Assembly (NCBI GenBank): GCA_021158245.1
Contig: JAGGVB010000011.1
Span: forward strand, 1-43,644
Direction of reading: 5' to 3'
Length of the DNA stretch: 43,644 nt
Origin: a bacterium
GTDB taxonomy: Bacteria > Zhuqueibacterota > QNDG01
The notes below the pieces were generated by a model. The model worked only from the letters and a program-made list of their open reading frames with translations, made no database searches and was not told the origin of the DNA. A program made the translations under genes and the position numbers. Positions within the stretch are counted from its first letter, which is position 1. Every line of letters starts with the position of its first letter. Shown here in pieces: positions 23,075 through 32,258 of this stretch.

Positions 23075-25786
23075 ATGGATTATTCGATGAAACAATCAAT
23101 TAAATTGTTCCTTATATCGCTTTTAATAATTTTAACACAACCCTTGAATGCCACTGTGCAGGGGGTTTCTCATGGTTCGATTTCCGGGATAGTAATAGAT
23201 TCGGAAACTAATAAACCTCTTTTTTATACAAATATTTTTCTTGCTAATACAACACTCGGCACAGCAAGTGACAAAAACGGACAGTTTCGTATAGATAACG
23301 TACCCATAGGCAACTATCAGCTCATAGTATCTATGATCGGTTACGAACTGAAAAAATTGAATATTTCTGTCAGATTCAGAAAAACCCAAAATTTTAAAAT
23401 ATATCTCCCCCGTAAACCTGTGCAGGGAAAAACAATTTCAGTATCCGCATACAAGCCAAAATCATGGCAGAAAAATTTTCAGGTTTTCAGAGAATTACTT
23501 CTCGGCCAGTCATCTTTTGCAGATAAATGCAGGCTTATCAATACAAATGTTCTGAATATTATATACAATAAAACGACCCATACCCTTAGTGTAAAAACCA
23601 TGGAACCTCTGCATATAGAAAATAAAGCTCTTGGTTATGATATTTATCTGACTATTGAAGAATTTTCTTATCAGGGAGTAGGTTTTTTTAAATTCAAAGG
23701 CATCTCTCGTTTTATAGAAATGAAACCTGTTAAATTACAGCAGCGCAAAATATGGATCAGAAACCGGTTAAAAGCTTATAACGGCTCTTTAAGGCACTTT
23801 CTCGTAAGTTTGGCAAATAATAGGGTAAAAGAACAGGGATTCAAAACATTTCTCGTAGATCACATAAAACAGCATCCTGATTTTACTAAACTTAATAAGC
23901 TTGCTCATCAGATCAATCCTGATTCGATCAGCTTCAAAGCCGAATCTTATTTTGAAAAAAAACTATTCTTCCGAAAATACTTGAAAGTAGAATATACTAA
24001 AGAGCCCGAATCTAAGCGATATATGCCGTATTCGAAAAAAAAAGCTTTTCAAACTTCATGGATTTTGTTAAATACAGATCAACCTGTTATCTATACTATT
24101 TACGGATCATTATACGATCCTTTTAAGATAAAAACCTACGGCTATTGGGCATGGGAACGTCTTGCAGAATCTCTTCCATACAACTACATTCCAGATCCTG
24201 CAAATCTCATTCAATATTTAAAACCCGTTTCGTTTCCTGCCAATAAGATAAAATCCTTCAACAAATATCGAAAATTCAATAAATCAGACTATGCACATCC
24301 TCCGGTCTCTTTGTTTAAAAATTCCATTGATGCTGTTTTATCAGGGAACAAAAAATTGGGCACGTCACTCTTTTATCAGGGGCTTTCATATCCAGGGTCA
24401 TCTGAAATTTTTGATTCTCTGTATATTCCATCTTCATATTTAATTAAAAATATCCATCTGGATAATAATAAAATTAAAAAGAATGAAAATCTTCTCAAGA
24501 TGTGGATAGAACTTGATCCCACACCCGCATCTCTTGTAAATGAAGCATTATGCGAGCTTGTCAACAGGATGTCATCTTTTTCAAAAGTGATCGGACGTAC
24601 CTTTTCTTATGATGGAAGAAAAACTATTTACCTTAAATTCGGCAAACCGGATTTATTAATTAATTTCAATAAATTTGGGTTGATACCTGAAAACTCATGC
24701 TGGGTTTACAAACGTGATACAACTGAAATAGTATTTGATTTTATTAAATCCGGTTCGACTTATGTTTTACTTAAAAACGTAAATTCTTTAATCCCGGGTT
24801 TCGATGAAAACAGTGTTGAAAACCTGATGGATTTTATCCAATCAAGATTAAGTATAAGCAAACTTTATCATAATTTCATTGTTTCAATTTATAAAAATAT
24901 TAATGATTCAAAAATCCACCAGGAAACAGAAAAAAACATTTACAAATACTTAGCCCATAAAATATTTAATAATTTTTCGACTTTTTATCGTTTGGTCACT
25001 ACCAAACAAGCAGGTTTACCATTTTCCCCGTTTAAAAGCATTTCGGAACCATTGATTGTGGTTTCTAATTTATTTACAATGCCAATTGGAAATAAATCAT
25101 TAATTAATCTATCCATGGGAATTCCCTGTTATCAACTTGGAATCTTACCCGATGACTCTGAAAAAGTATCGTACTTACAAATTTTCTACACAGTTTTTCA
25201 TGAAAATAATGATATTTTATACAGGAAGGAATTTAATGGTACTATTAAATATTCGAATCATTTAATTCCTGTTAATTCTATTGCAATCTCCTCTGTTTCA
25301 GACACCTTGCCGTATGGTAAATTCAAAATTGCTATTCAGATTGAAGATACTTCGACAAAAAGAATATGGCATAACAAAATACAATTGACTACTATCCCGA
25401 ATAACGACAAACTATTTTTAAGCGATATTGAACCTGTTTTTGCTGATTCAAAAAAGCATTTCTTAATCTATCCCTCAACAAGGATTTCTAAATTATCCGG
25501 TATTCGCTTTATGGTATGGTTTCAAAACCTTAAAAAAAATCTTAACGGTTTATATAATTATAATTTATCATGGGAATTGAGTAAGAATAATGTAAACTTT
25601 TTCAGCAAACAGTACAAAATAAACGGGGAAAAAAGTTTTAAAACCTATAGTAGTAATGGAAACAGAATTATCAGTATTGATATTTCTAAAATTGTGCCCG
25701 GATTCTATAATTTATGCGTTACCCTACAGGATATTAATAGCAATAGTATTCAAAAATCCATGCTACAAATCCAAATTGTTCGTTAA
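23075..25786 (+). CDS. carboxypeptidase-regulatory-like / GWxTD fusion protein
   Basis: 903 residues with an N-terminal signal (IKLFLISLLIILTQPLNA). Residues ~35-115 are a carboxypeptidase D regulatory-like domain (GSISGIVIDSETNKPLFYTN, LANTTLGTASDKNGQF, YQLIVSMIGYE). Then comes the segment that often follows it in FCB proteins (FRELLLGQSSFADKCRLINTNVL, IENKALGYDIYLTIEEFSY, LKAYNGSLRHFLVSL). Near residues 500-560 there is a GWxTD-like module (GRKTIYLKFGKPDLL, SCWVYKRDTTEIVFDF). The C-terminal third is beta-rich, again as in GWxTD proteins. It is probably periplasmic or outer-membrane associated; no catalytic site is seen. The ATG at 23087 is an alternative start. Lower GC than its neighbours. 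Confidence 0.8.
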   Translation: MDYSMKQSIKLFLISLLIILTQPLNATVQGVSHGSISGIVIDSETNKPLFYTNIFLANTTLGTASDKNGQFRIDNVPIGNYQLIVSMIGYELKKLNISVRFRKTQNFKIYLPRKPVQGKTISVSAYKPKSWQKNFQVFRELLLGQSSFADKCRLINTNVLNIIYNKTTHTLSVKTMEPLHIENKALGYDIYLTIEEFSYQGVGFFKFKGISRFIEMKPVKLQQRKIWIRNRLKAYNGSLRHFLVSLANNRVKEQGFKTFLVDHIKQHPDFTKLNKLAHQINPDSISFKAESYFEKKLFFRKYLKVEYTKEPESKRYMPYSKKKAFQTSWILLNTDQPVIYTIYGSLYDPFKIKTYGYWAWERLAESLPYNYIPDPANLIQYLKPVSFPANKIKSFNKYRKFNKSDYAHPPVSLFKNSIDAVLSGNKKLGTSLFYQGLSYPGSSEIFDSLYIPSSYLIKNIHLDNNKIKKNENLLKMWIELDPTPASLVNEALCELVNRMSSFSKVIGRTFSYDGRKTIYLKFGKPDLLINFNKFGLIPENSCWVYKRDTTEIVFDFIKSGSTYVLLKNVNSLIPGFDENSVENLMDFIQSRLSISKLYHNFIVSIYKNINDSKIHQETEKNIYKYLAHKIFNNFSTFYRLVTTKQAGLPFSPFKSISEPLIVVSNLFTMPIGNKSLINLSMGIPCYQLGILPDDSEKVSYLQIFYTVFHENNDILYRKEFNGTIKYSNHLIPVNSIAISSVSDTLPYGKFKIAIQIEDTSTKRIWHNKIQLTTIPNNDKLFLSDIEPVFADSKKHFLIYPSTRISKLSGIRFMVWFQNLKKNLNGLYNYNLSWELSKNNVNFFSKQYKINGEKSFKTYSSNGNRIISIDISKIVPGFYNLCVTLQDINSNSIQKSMLQIQIVR

Positions 25787-25922
25787 TTCCACTAAAATAT
25801 CTTTATAAAATAAATCTACTATGATAGTATTTTTTTATGTGTATACTTTTCTATAAACGCTAAGTACAGTATTAACAACATATTAGGTACTTTAGTAAAA
25901 AATAGTGTATCTTTTTTGAGAC

Positions 25923-25948
25923 AAATCCACGAAAAAGGATTTTTTTTG
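25923..25948 (+). terminator. terminator after the GWxTD gene
   Basis: AAATCC pairs with GGATTT across the loop ACGAAAAA and is followed by a long T-tract. The stem is short, about 130 bases after the stop. Confidence 0.5.
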
Positions 25949-26018
25949 TTTTTTCTTTATTTGGTGTATCTCTTTGTTTTACAGTAGGTTAGCTAAATTA
26001 TTTAATCTTACAATTCGC

Positions 26019-26034
26019 TGGCATATTTATTGTA
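26019..26034 (+). promoter_or_regulatory. candidate promoter of an orphan small RNA (sigma54-like)
   Basis: TGGCATATTTATTGTA keeps the GG-N10-G spacing of a -24/-12 site, but the second element is TTGT rather than TTGC. An alternative sigma70 reading is TTACAA (26008-26013), 17 bases, TGTATA. Either would start transcription near 26045. Confidence 0.35.
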
Positions 26035-26044
26035 TACATATAAG

Positions 26045-26140
26045 TTCAGACGGGATGTGAAGCAAAGCAACTTGCCCAGCCTCTCCCCTTTCTTTTGCGG
26101 TAAAGAACTCGAGCCCCCTCTCAGTTCTTTACCGTTTTTT
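26045..26140 (+). ncRNA. candidate small RNA of about 95 nt
   Basis: A promoter-like site upstream and a perfect 12-bp terminator at the end enclose about 95 bases with no usable reading frame (the only ATG is followed directly by TGA). The 5' part can fold TTCA/TGAA and AAGTT/AACTT helices around GACGGGATG; the middle is pyrimidine-rich (CCTCTCCCCTTTC). It lies between two convergent genes, the upstream of which has its own terminator. No known RNA family recognised. Confidence 0.4.
26098..26140 (+). terminator. strong rho-independent terminator
   Basis: CGGTAAAGAACT (26098-26109) pairs perfectly with AGTTCTTTACCG (26123-26134), loop 13 bases, followed by six T. It reads on the plus strand, about 310 bases after the nearest plus-strand gene. 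Confidence 0.85.
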
Positions 26141-26218
26141 ATTATGAAAATAAAATTGCGAAATTAAATTTAATGTAATTTACAATGATACTATAATTAT
26201 ATAGATTTATCAACCATT

Positions 26219-26557
26219 TCAATCAATCCAGTAGAGAATTCTTCCACAGTGCTCACACGTTATAATTTTCTCATCACTTCTCCCGGGGCCTAAATAAGAT
26301 GTGGGCAGTTTTGCAAAACAGCCAAGACAGGTATTATTTTTAACCGGTGCAATTGAATGTTTATATCTCATACTTAATCTGTCGTATGCTCTCAAATATC
26401 TATTATCTATTTTTTTTGCAAGGTCTTCCAAAGCATCCTTCAGTTCCTGCATACCTTTTGTAGAAAATCCAAGACTTTCTTTCTCTTCTTCTGCTTCTTT
26501 GAGCATAATATTCATGTCCTGGTATAATACTAAAAGCTCAAGCTGACTCTTCTCCAT
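26219..26557 (-). CDS. C4-type zinc-ribbon / coiled-coil protein (COG1579-like)
   Basis: 112 residues. The N-terminal two-thirds is a charged helix (EAEEEKESLGFSTKGM, ELKDALEDLAKKI). The C-terminus has two CxxC knuckles, CLGC and CEHC, separated by a short linker with the phrase LPTSYLG and ending GRILYWID. This is the zinc ribbon of the COG1579 family, here with a shorter coiled coil than the usual ~240 residues. It is probably a nucleic-acid or protein-binding factor, function unsettled. It starts five bases after ptsN and shares its operon. Confidence 0.85.
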   Translation of the reverse strand: MEKSQLELLVLYQDMNIMLKEAEEEKESLGFSTKGMQELKDALEDLAKKIDNRYLRAYDRLSMRYKHSIAPVKNNTCLGCFAKLPTSYLGPGRSDEKIITCEHCGRILYWID

Positions 26558-26561
26558 TTCG

Positions 26562-27020
26562 CTACCCCTGAATAATCTCCATAAAATCAGTATAATTTTC
26601 CGTCTTAAGCAGGTTTTTCCTGTTTTTATTATCTTTTACTATTTCAACAATCTTGCCAAGTAATGGTAAATATTGATTAATCTTTTCCTGAGGCGGTGCA
26701 ACTATTAAGAAGAAAAGTTTTACTTTTTTCTTATCAATAGCATTATAATCAATACCTTTTTGTGAAATACCTACAACAACGCATATTTGTGATATTGCCA
26801 GCGTTCTGCAGTGAGGAAGTGCAACATTCTTGCCAATGCCTGTACTGCCAAGTGTTTCTCTTTTTAACAGTGTTTCAAGAAGAACATGCTTATTCCTGAT
26901 CTTACCGGTATCAATAAGAGGCTTTACAAGTTCTTCCAAAATATCTTTTTTCGTCTCCCCCTGAAGGTCAAAAATAAAACATTCAGGACGGAAAAATTCC
27001 AAGAGTTCTTCTCCATTCAT
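26562..27020 (-). CDS. ptsN: PTS EIIA component, nitrogen/fructose type
   Basis: 152 residues of the EIIA-Fru/Ntr fold. The phospho-acceptor is H70 in GIGKNVALPHCR; the residue after His is Cys, where Ala or Gly is common. Other family features are KRETLGSTGIG and the C-terminal FLIVAPPQEKINQYLPLLGKI. No EIIB or EIIC genes are adjacent, so a regulatory PtsN-like role in a phosphorelay is more likely than sugar uptake. It lies between manC and the zinc-ribbon gene, all on the minus strand. The substrate or partner cannot be told from sequence. Confidence 0.9.
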   Translation of the reverse strand: MNGEELLEFFRPECFIFDLQGETKKDILEELVKPLIDTGKIRNKHVLLETLLKRETLGSTGIGKNVALPHCRTLAISQICVVVGISQKGIDYNAIDKKKVKLFFLIVAPPQEKINQYLPLLGKIVEIVKDNKNRKNLLKTENYTDFMEIIQG

Positions 27021-27040
27021 ATCTGCTCCATGATTAAAAT

Positions 27041-28111
27041 CTATACATATTTTTTAAACCGCTTTTGTTTCATAATATCGACTAATTTCTTAACATCTTC
27101 TGATCTATCTCTCTTGCAAACAAGAACAGCATCTCCACTGCGAACAACAATTAAGTTATCTACACCAAGGACAGCAGTAACACCATCTGATGAGTACACA
27201 TATGAATCCTTTGAATCATGAATTACTACATCACCATTACGTACATTACCTTCGGAATCTTTTTGGCTTAAACGATAAACCTGCTCCCAGCTGCCAAGAT
27301 CACTCCAGCCGAAATCTCCCTCCACAAGATACACATTTGCAGCTTTTTCCATGATTCCATAATCTATTGAAATACTCTTTATTTGCTTGTAAACTCTTTT
27401 TAATACATCATCATATTTATTAGTACCAATATATTTTCCTATCTCCTCAAGTCCGTCATAAACCTCAGGAAGAAATTCCTTAAAAGCTTGCAGAATCGTT
27501 TGAACCTTGAAAATAAAAACACCGCTATTCCAATAAAAATCACCGCTTTTCAAAAAACGTTTTGCAGTAGCAAGATTTGGTTTCTCAGCAAAAGTTTTAA
27601 CATTATATGCTTTTATTACACCCTTATTGTCCAGATCCTCGCCAATTTGGATATATCCGTATCCGGTTGCAGGCATATCAGGTTTAATTCCCAGAGTTAC
27701 AAGCCCTTCTTTTTCTCTTGCTATTTCAATTCCCTTTTTTATGACTTTTCCAAATTTTTCAGTATTTACTACAAGATGATCAGCAGGAGAAACAACCATA
27801 ACACCATCAGGATTTTCTTTTTTTATAAATTGTGCAGCAAGGCCTATACATGGCGCAGTGTTTTTTCCAGCAGGTTCATAAATCTTATTTTCCCCTGGAA
27901 TTTTTGTGCAAATTTCAGCAAAATTTTCTTGTTGATCCTCTCTTGAAATAATGAAAATATTTTCAGGAGGTATTACTTGCTCAATACGGTCTATTGTTTG
28001 CTTTATAAGTGACTTCTTCCCGATAATAGTTAAAAATTGTTTTGATTTCTTGGATCTACTTCTCGGCCAAAAACGTGTTCCTGAACCGCCTGCCATAATT
28101 ACACCATACAT
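27041..28111 (-). CDS. manC: mannose-1-phosphate guanylyltransferase
   Basis: Makes GDP-mannose from GTP and mannose-1-phosphate in the cytoplasm, feeding O-antigen, capsule or glycan synthesis. It has the pyrophosphorylase signature MAGGSGTRFWPRSR near the N-terminus, KQFLTI, then the family blocks SPADHLV, GYGYIQIG, TFAEKPN, YWNSGVFIFK, and EGDFGWSDLGSWE. About 356 residues, so it has no C-terminal phosphomannose isomerase domain. The ATG at 28111 (AAGG upstream) is preferred to the GTG six bases earlier. First gene of the manC-ptsN-Zn ribbon run, just after a terminator. Confidence 0.94.
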   Translation of the reverse strand: MYGVIMAGGSGTRFWPRSRSKKSKQFLTIIGKKSLIKQTIDRIEQVIPPENIFIISREDQQENFAEICTKIPGENKIYEPAGKNTAPCIGLAAQFIKKENPDGVMVVSPADHLVVNTEKFGKVIKKGIEIAREKEGLVTLGIKPDMPATGYGYIQIGEDLDNKGVIKAYNVKTFAEKPNLATAKRFLKSGDFYWNSGVFIFKVQTILQAFKEFLPEVYDGLEEIGKYIGTNKYDDVLKRVYKQIKSISIDYGIMEKAANVYLVEGDFGWSDLGSWEQVYRLSQKDSEGNVRNGDVVIHDSKDSYVYSSDGVTAVLGVDNLIVVRSGDAVLVCKRDRSEDVKKLVDIMKQKRFKKYV

Positions 28112-28138
28112 AGGCACTACCTTTTTCTATGTTTGAAA

Positions 28139-28184
28139 ACAAAAAAAAGCCCTGTGTTCCATTGCTTTAAGCAATTTACAGGGC
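28139..28184 (-). terminator. terminator after coaE
   Basis: GCCCTGT (28149-28155) pairs with ACAGGGC (28178-28184), with an inner ATTGC/GCAAT helix. On the minus strand eight or more T follow. It separates coaE from the manC operon. Confidence 0.8.
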
Positions 28185-28315
28185 ATTTATTCTACAATGC
28201 AAAATTGAATTTCCATACTTTTCATGTCACAAAAATAAGCAATATTTAATTCAAAATCAAGTTGTTTAAAATTATTTGAAAATAAAAACACAAATAAACA
28301 ATAAAGGTATAAATA

Positions 28316-28933
28316 TTATTTAATATCGTTCATTAATTTAATAAAAATTTCATTTGCCTGCTTCTTTAAAGCATCAGAAGATCCATTATTTGTGACTGAA
28401 TAATCTGCAGCCTCTAATTTTGCTGTTTGTTCTGTCTGTGCAGAAATAATTGCTGAAATACGATCCTCTGGCCAGCCCTTGTATTTTCGCAATCTATGAA
28501 TCCTGGTTCTGATTGGAGAGTCTATCACAATAATTAAATCAAATAAATCAGCAGCTTTTGCTTCAAAAAGAACAGCCATATCTACAACAAGCAAGCCCTT
28601 CCCGTTTTCCCGAAAATTTTCAACTGAAGTTTTTAAATTACAGATTAATTCCGGCCATACAATTTTATTTAATTTTTTAAAATTTTCATTGCCTTTTAAA
28701 ACAATTTCAGAAAGATGTTTACTGTTAATTTTCCCCGACAAATCAAATATCTTATCTCCGAATTCTGATCGCAGAGAATTTCTTATGGAATCAGATTTAT
28801 TCATTAACTGCTTTGCAAAATTATCCACATCAATTACAGCAGCTCCCAAATCTTGTAAAAATTTACAAAACAGACTTTTCCCTGTACCTGTACCGCCTGT
28901 TATTCCTGCAATAATTGTATTTTTATCTGACAT
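28316..28933 (-). CDS. coaE: dephospho-CoA kinase
   Basis: Last step of coenzyme A synthesis: phosphorylates the 3'-OH of dephospho-CoA. It has 205 residues, the standard length. The P-loop is GGTGTGKSLF, followed by the CoaE motif AVIDVDNFAKQLM and the lid-type region with IDSPIRTRIHRLRKYKGWPE. A later segment reads TNNGSSDALKKQ. All expected family blocks are present, so it should be active. Divergent from the acyl-CoA synthetase gene, which uses the CoA it helps make, although this neighbourhood may be chance. Confidence 0.93.
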   Translation of the reverse strand: MSDKNTIIAGITGGTGTGKSLFCKFLQDLGAAVIDVDNFAKQLMNKSDSIRNSLRSEFGDKIFDLSGKINSKHLSEIVLKGNENFKKLNKIVWPELICNLKTSVENFRENGKGLLVVDMAVLFEAKAADLFDLIIVIDSPIRTRIHRLRKYKGWPEDRISAIISAQTEQTAKLEAADYSVTNNGSSDALKKQANEIFIKLMNDIK

Positions 28934-29073
28934 TTAAGTCGGGCCTTTTATTCGATAATTTAACTAAAAATAAACAATTAACATTAAAATATCAATATTT
29001 CCCTTGAAATTAATAAAATTTTTCGACATTTTATTCCCAATAATACTTAAATACTTAACATTGAGGATAGAAA

Positions 29074-30759
29074 ATGACAAATCAAGCAAATACTATTCCG
29101 GAGCTGCTATCGAACAGCTTTAGTATTTATAAAAATCTGCCTTCAATATCATTTGCAGGAGAGGAGCCGCTTTTATATAAAGAACTGCAGGACAAAATTA
29201 TGGAGATATCTCACCTGCTCTTAAAAAATGGCATAAAAAAGGGAGATAAAATAGCCATACTCGGGGACAACAGCCCCAATTGGGTTATTTCATATTTATC
29301 AATAGTTTTTACAGGAGCTGTTGCTGTTCCTATTCTGCCGGGATTTACAGATACGGATACTCACCATGTTCTAAGGAATTCCGATTCTGTTGCTGTCTTT
29401 GTTTCTCAAAAGCATGCAAACAAAATTGAGGATATAAATATTCCAAATTTATTTACGCAAATCTCTCTTGAAGATTTTTCAGTTTCCGAGCTGCATAAAC
29501 CCATCAAATCAAATTATCATGATTTTGTAAAATCTCTTTCAAAAAAACTTGGGAAAGATGCTTCTGCTGCAGAAATTGTAAATGCTTCTGAAAAACCGAA
29601 TGCTGAAAATCTCGCTGCAATAATATATACATCAGGAACAACTGGCAATTCAAAAGGCGTTATGCTTACCCATAAAAACATAGTTAGCGATGTTTTAAAC
29701 AGCCTTAAAAAATTTCCACTTACTTCAAACGACAGATTTTTATCAATACTCCCTCTGTCTCATACATTCGAAGCAACCGGCGGAATGCTTTGCCCTCTTA
29801 CCATGGGAGTATCAATCTATTACATGAGAGGGCTTCCTACTCCACAAAAACTGCTTGATTCAATGAAAGCTGTGAAACCTACAGGCGTTTTAACAGTACC
29901 TCTTGTAATTGATAAAATTTATAGGAAAAAAATACTTCCCAAAATTGAATCCAGCTCTCTTCTCAGGATCGCTTACAAAATACCTGTTACAAGAAAACTT
30001 ATTAACAAAAAAGCAGGGGCGCAGCTTATCACCTCTTTTGGAGGCGCTTTAAGATTTTTTATGTTCGGAGGTGCTGCTCTTAATTCTGATGTTGAAATTT
30101 TCCTTAGAGATGCAGATATCAGCTATTCAACCGGATACGGAATGACTGAAACATCACCAATAATGACTATAAACCCCTTTGGAAAGGTTAAAATGGGTTC
30201 ATGCGGTCAGGTTATACCGGGTGTTGAAATGAAAATTCATAAGCCGGATCCCAAGACAGGCATTGGTGAAATTATAGTAAGAAGCCCGATTGTTATGAAG
30301 GGATATTATAAAAACAAAGAAGCCACTGAAAAAGTTTTTATTGAAGACGGTTGGATGAAAACCGGAGATATCGGTTATTTTGACAAACATGGCTATCTTT
30401 TTATTAAGGGGAGATCAAAAAACGTTATAGTAGGCCCTTCAGGAGAAAATATTTATCCTGAAAATATTGAATTATTACTTTCTCAAAATCAATTTATACA
30501 ACAAGCTGTTGTTTATGAATCAGAAGGTTTAATACACGCACTTGTATATCCTGATTATGATGCTGTTGACAATGCAATTACCGAAGAAAATGAAAACAGT
30601 TCAGAATCCATAAAAGAATCAATTTTGGAACAAGTCCGGCTTGATATTAATGAACAATTACCTTCATTCTCAAAAATCAATAAAATAAAAGAGCACCAGG
30701 AACCATTTAAAATGACACCTACAAATAAGATAAAGCGGTATTTGTATATTTCAAGCTAA
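29074..30759 (+). CDS. AMP-forming acyl-CoA synthetase (long-chain type)
   Basis: 561 residues of the ANL superfamily. Activates a carboxylic acid, probably a long-chain fatty acid, to acyl-AMP and then acyl-CoA. The phosphate-binding motif is IIYTSGTTGNSKGVMLTH. Other blocks are GYGMTETSPI (A5), GWMKTGDIGYFDKHGYL (A7) and KNVIVGPSGENIYPENIE (A8). The C-terminal Lys motif is in the PTNKIKRYLY tail. It has the Faa1-type layout but is compact. GAGG precedes the ATG. It sits alone on the plus strand and ends at a shared terminator. Confidence 0.92.
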   Translation: MTNQANTIPELLSNSFSIYKNLPSISFAGEEPLLYKELQDKIMEISHLLLKNGIKKGDKIAILGDNSPNWVISYLSIVFTGAVAVPILPGFTDTDTHHVLRNSDSVAVFVSQKHANKIEDINIPNLFTQISLEDFSVSELHKPIKSNYHDFVKSLSKKLGKDASAAEIVNASEKPNAENLAAIIYTSGTTGNSKGVMLTHKNIVSDVLNSLKKFPLTSNDRFLSILPLSHTFEATGGMLCPLTMGVSIYYMRGLPTPQKLLDSMKAVKPTGVLTVPLVIDKIYRKKILPKIESSSLLRIAYKIPVTRKLINKKAGAQLITSFGGALRFFMFGGAALNSDVEIFLRDADISYSTGYGMTETSPIMTINPFGKVKMGSCGQVIPGVEMKIHKPDPKTGIGEIIVRSPIVMKGYYKNKEATEKVFIEDGWMKTGDIGYFDKHGYLFIKGRSKNVIVGPSGENIYPENIELLLSQNQFIQQAVVYESEGLIHALVYPDYDAVDNAITEENENSSESIKESILEQVRLDINEQLPSFSKINKIKEHQEPFKMTPTNKIKRYLYISS

Positions 30760-30795
30760 TCTATTTCAAACAATTATTTTTTAGTGTAAAAAATT

Positions 30796-30832
30796 AAGGC
30801 AGGGTTTAAACAAAAATATTTATCCCTGCCTT
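30796..30832. terminator. bidirectional terminator between convergent genes
   Basis: AAGGCAGGG pairs with CCCTGCCTT around an AT-rich loop. T-rich sequence follows on the plus strand (TATCTTTT) and on the minus strand (AATTTTTTA). Confidence 0.8.
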
Positions 30833-30854
30833 TATCTTTTAATAATCGAAAATA

Positions 30855-31907
30855 TTAATTACCCAGCTGGGAATTCAATTTTTCCTTCTCTTTTATCGAA
30901 TTTCTAATTCTTGTCAGAGCCTGCATGTACAATTTTTTAGACTCAAGTTTAACAGCAGCTTTAAATGCTTTTTCAGCTCTTGTAAGATCGCCTTCCACTT
31001 CAAAAGCAAGACCAAGATCATAAAAAGCAGCCGGTTCTTCAGGCATATCCTTCACTGCCTGTATCCATGCTTCTTTTGCTTCAGGCCATAAACCGGATTC
31101 AGCATATTTACGTCCAACATCAATATTGCCTTCACCTGATTCAATAACCCTCCGCTCAGATACATAATAAGGTGCAATTTTATGGGCAAAAATACTGCAA
31201 ATTTCTTTGGAAAGATTGTTTAAAATCTCCCCTTTCGGCTTCAAAGTATTATTATTACTAAAAGAGGAAAAGATCGATCTTTTCTCTTTACTGCTGTCAT
31301 AACTCCTGGAATCGCTGTAAGCTGCTAAAAGCCGTCCAGTTTTCACATTCACAACTCTGTAATTAATAGCAACAGTACCCCGACGTACCCAGTAAGATTT
31401 GTCTACCCATACGTCCTCGACAATCTCTTTCTTTACTCTTTTAACAGTGCCGGATTTTTTATCTTTTTCCTCAACCCACTGGTATTTACCTGTATGTTTC
31501 TTTTCTTTAACTTTCCGCGTAATCTTTTTATCAGGTTCAATCTCATAGGTAGTTACATCACCGAAAACAAGAGCATCCACTCCTAAAAGAGCACCTGCCT
31601 GGATTGCACTCTGATCATCAACTATACCTGACATTGCCATATTTTGTTCTTCAAGAATTCTGCTGATTTTTTCTCTTTCTAAAATTTCATAATACCCGGT
31701 TTCAAGAAGCATTGACTGCATTAGAGTTGCAATCTGGCTCCCGGAATGTCCGACACCATGGAAATCCACGACACCAATCTTGTGAACTCCAGGCATACTT
31801 ATAGCTGCTGGTTTTAAAACTTTTATTGAAATGCTGGATGTAGAAGCGCATGACATAAAAAGCAAAACCAACAAAAGTATAGCAGCCCCTTTTAACGTTG
31901 TCTTCAT
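30855..31907 (-). CDS. CsgG/HfaB-family lipoprotein with C-terminal TPR
   Basis: 350 residues. The lipoprotein signal ends LLFMSCAS. Residues ~40-130 follow the CsgG pattern: KIGVVDFHGVG, MLLETGYYEILEREKISRIL, and IQAGALLGVDALVFGDV. Then comes a Lys-rich insertion (KKITRKVKEKKHTGKYQW) in place of the usual short loop, then VAINYRVVNVKTGRLLAAYS. The C-terminal ~85 residues are a TPR-like pair (YAESGLWPEAKEAWIQAVKD, YDLGLAFEVEGDLTRAEKAF). CsgG proteins form outer-membrane secretion pores, but many relatives are periplasmic lipoproteins of unknown role. The TPR addition suggests a scaffold. GGGAGGAG before the ATG. Confidence 0.88.
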   Translation of the reverse strand: MKTTLKGAAILLLVLLFMSCASTSSISIKVLKPAAISMPGVHKIGVVDFHGVGHSGSQIATLMQSMLLETGYYEILEREKISRILEEQNMAMSGIVDDQSAIQAGALLGVDALVFGDVTTYEIEPDKKITRKVKEKKHTGKYQWVEEKDKKSGTVKRVKKEIVEDVWVDKSYWVRRGTVAINYRVVNVKTGRLLAAYSDSRSYDSSKEKRSIFSSFSNNNTLKPKGEILNNLSKEICSIFAHKIAPYYVSERRVIESGEGNIDVGRKYAESGLWPEAKEAWIQAVKDMPEEPAAFYDLGLAFEVEGDLTRAEKAFKAAVKLESKKLYMQALTRIRNSIKEKEKLNSQLGN

Positions 31908-31942
31908 TTAGTCTCCTCCCTTTCATATATTTGTAAACATTA

Positions 31943-31970
31943 AATATAAACAAACTTGGAAAATTTGCAA
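31943..31970 (-). promoter_or_regulatory. sigma70-type promoter of the CsgG-like gene
   Basis: Minus strand TTGCAA (31970-31965), 16-base spacer, TATATT (31948-31943), about 36 bases before the ATG. The rest of the 350-base gap to the next gene includes a GC-richer segment at about 32040-32095 (CTCGGCAGATTCGGCGAGAAG) that looks like a degraded dispersed repeat. No gene is seen there. Confidence 0.6.
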
Positions 31971-32258
31971 GTATAAAATTTTTTAATCATTAATGGAAAA
32001 TGGGAAACCCGTTGTAGAAATGTTAAAAACACTTCATCCCTGTCTCTTCCGTGCCCCCTCGGCAGATTCGGCGAGAAGTTCAGGATAGACTCCGAATGAA
32101 GAATGATAACTTCAATAAAAACAGACGTCAATCAAGCGAGATTCATAATACAAATCATATTTTCAAACAGCTTCAAAATTTGTAAATAAAAAATAGTTCT
32201 GGATATTTTGCTCCGTCTATTTTATCTTTAAAAAACTTAAAAAAATATGGAGAAATTT

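Noticed and set aside
28316-30759. CoA-linked functional cluster of coaE and acyl-CoA synthetase
   Set aside because: The genes are divergent with separate signals; neighbourhood alone does not support a shared unit.
32195-32215. Sigma54-like TGG ... TTGCT before the POT gene
   Set aside because: Only seven bases lie between the GG and GC elements instead of ten.
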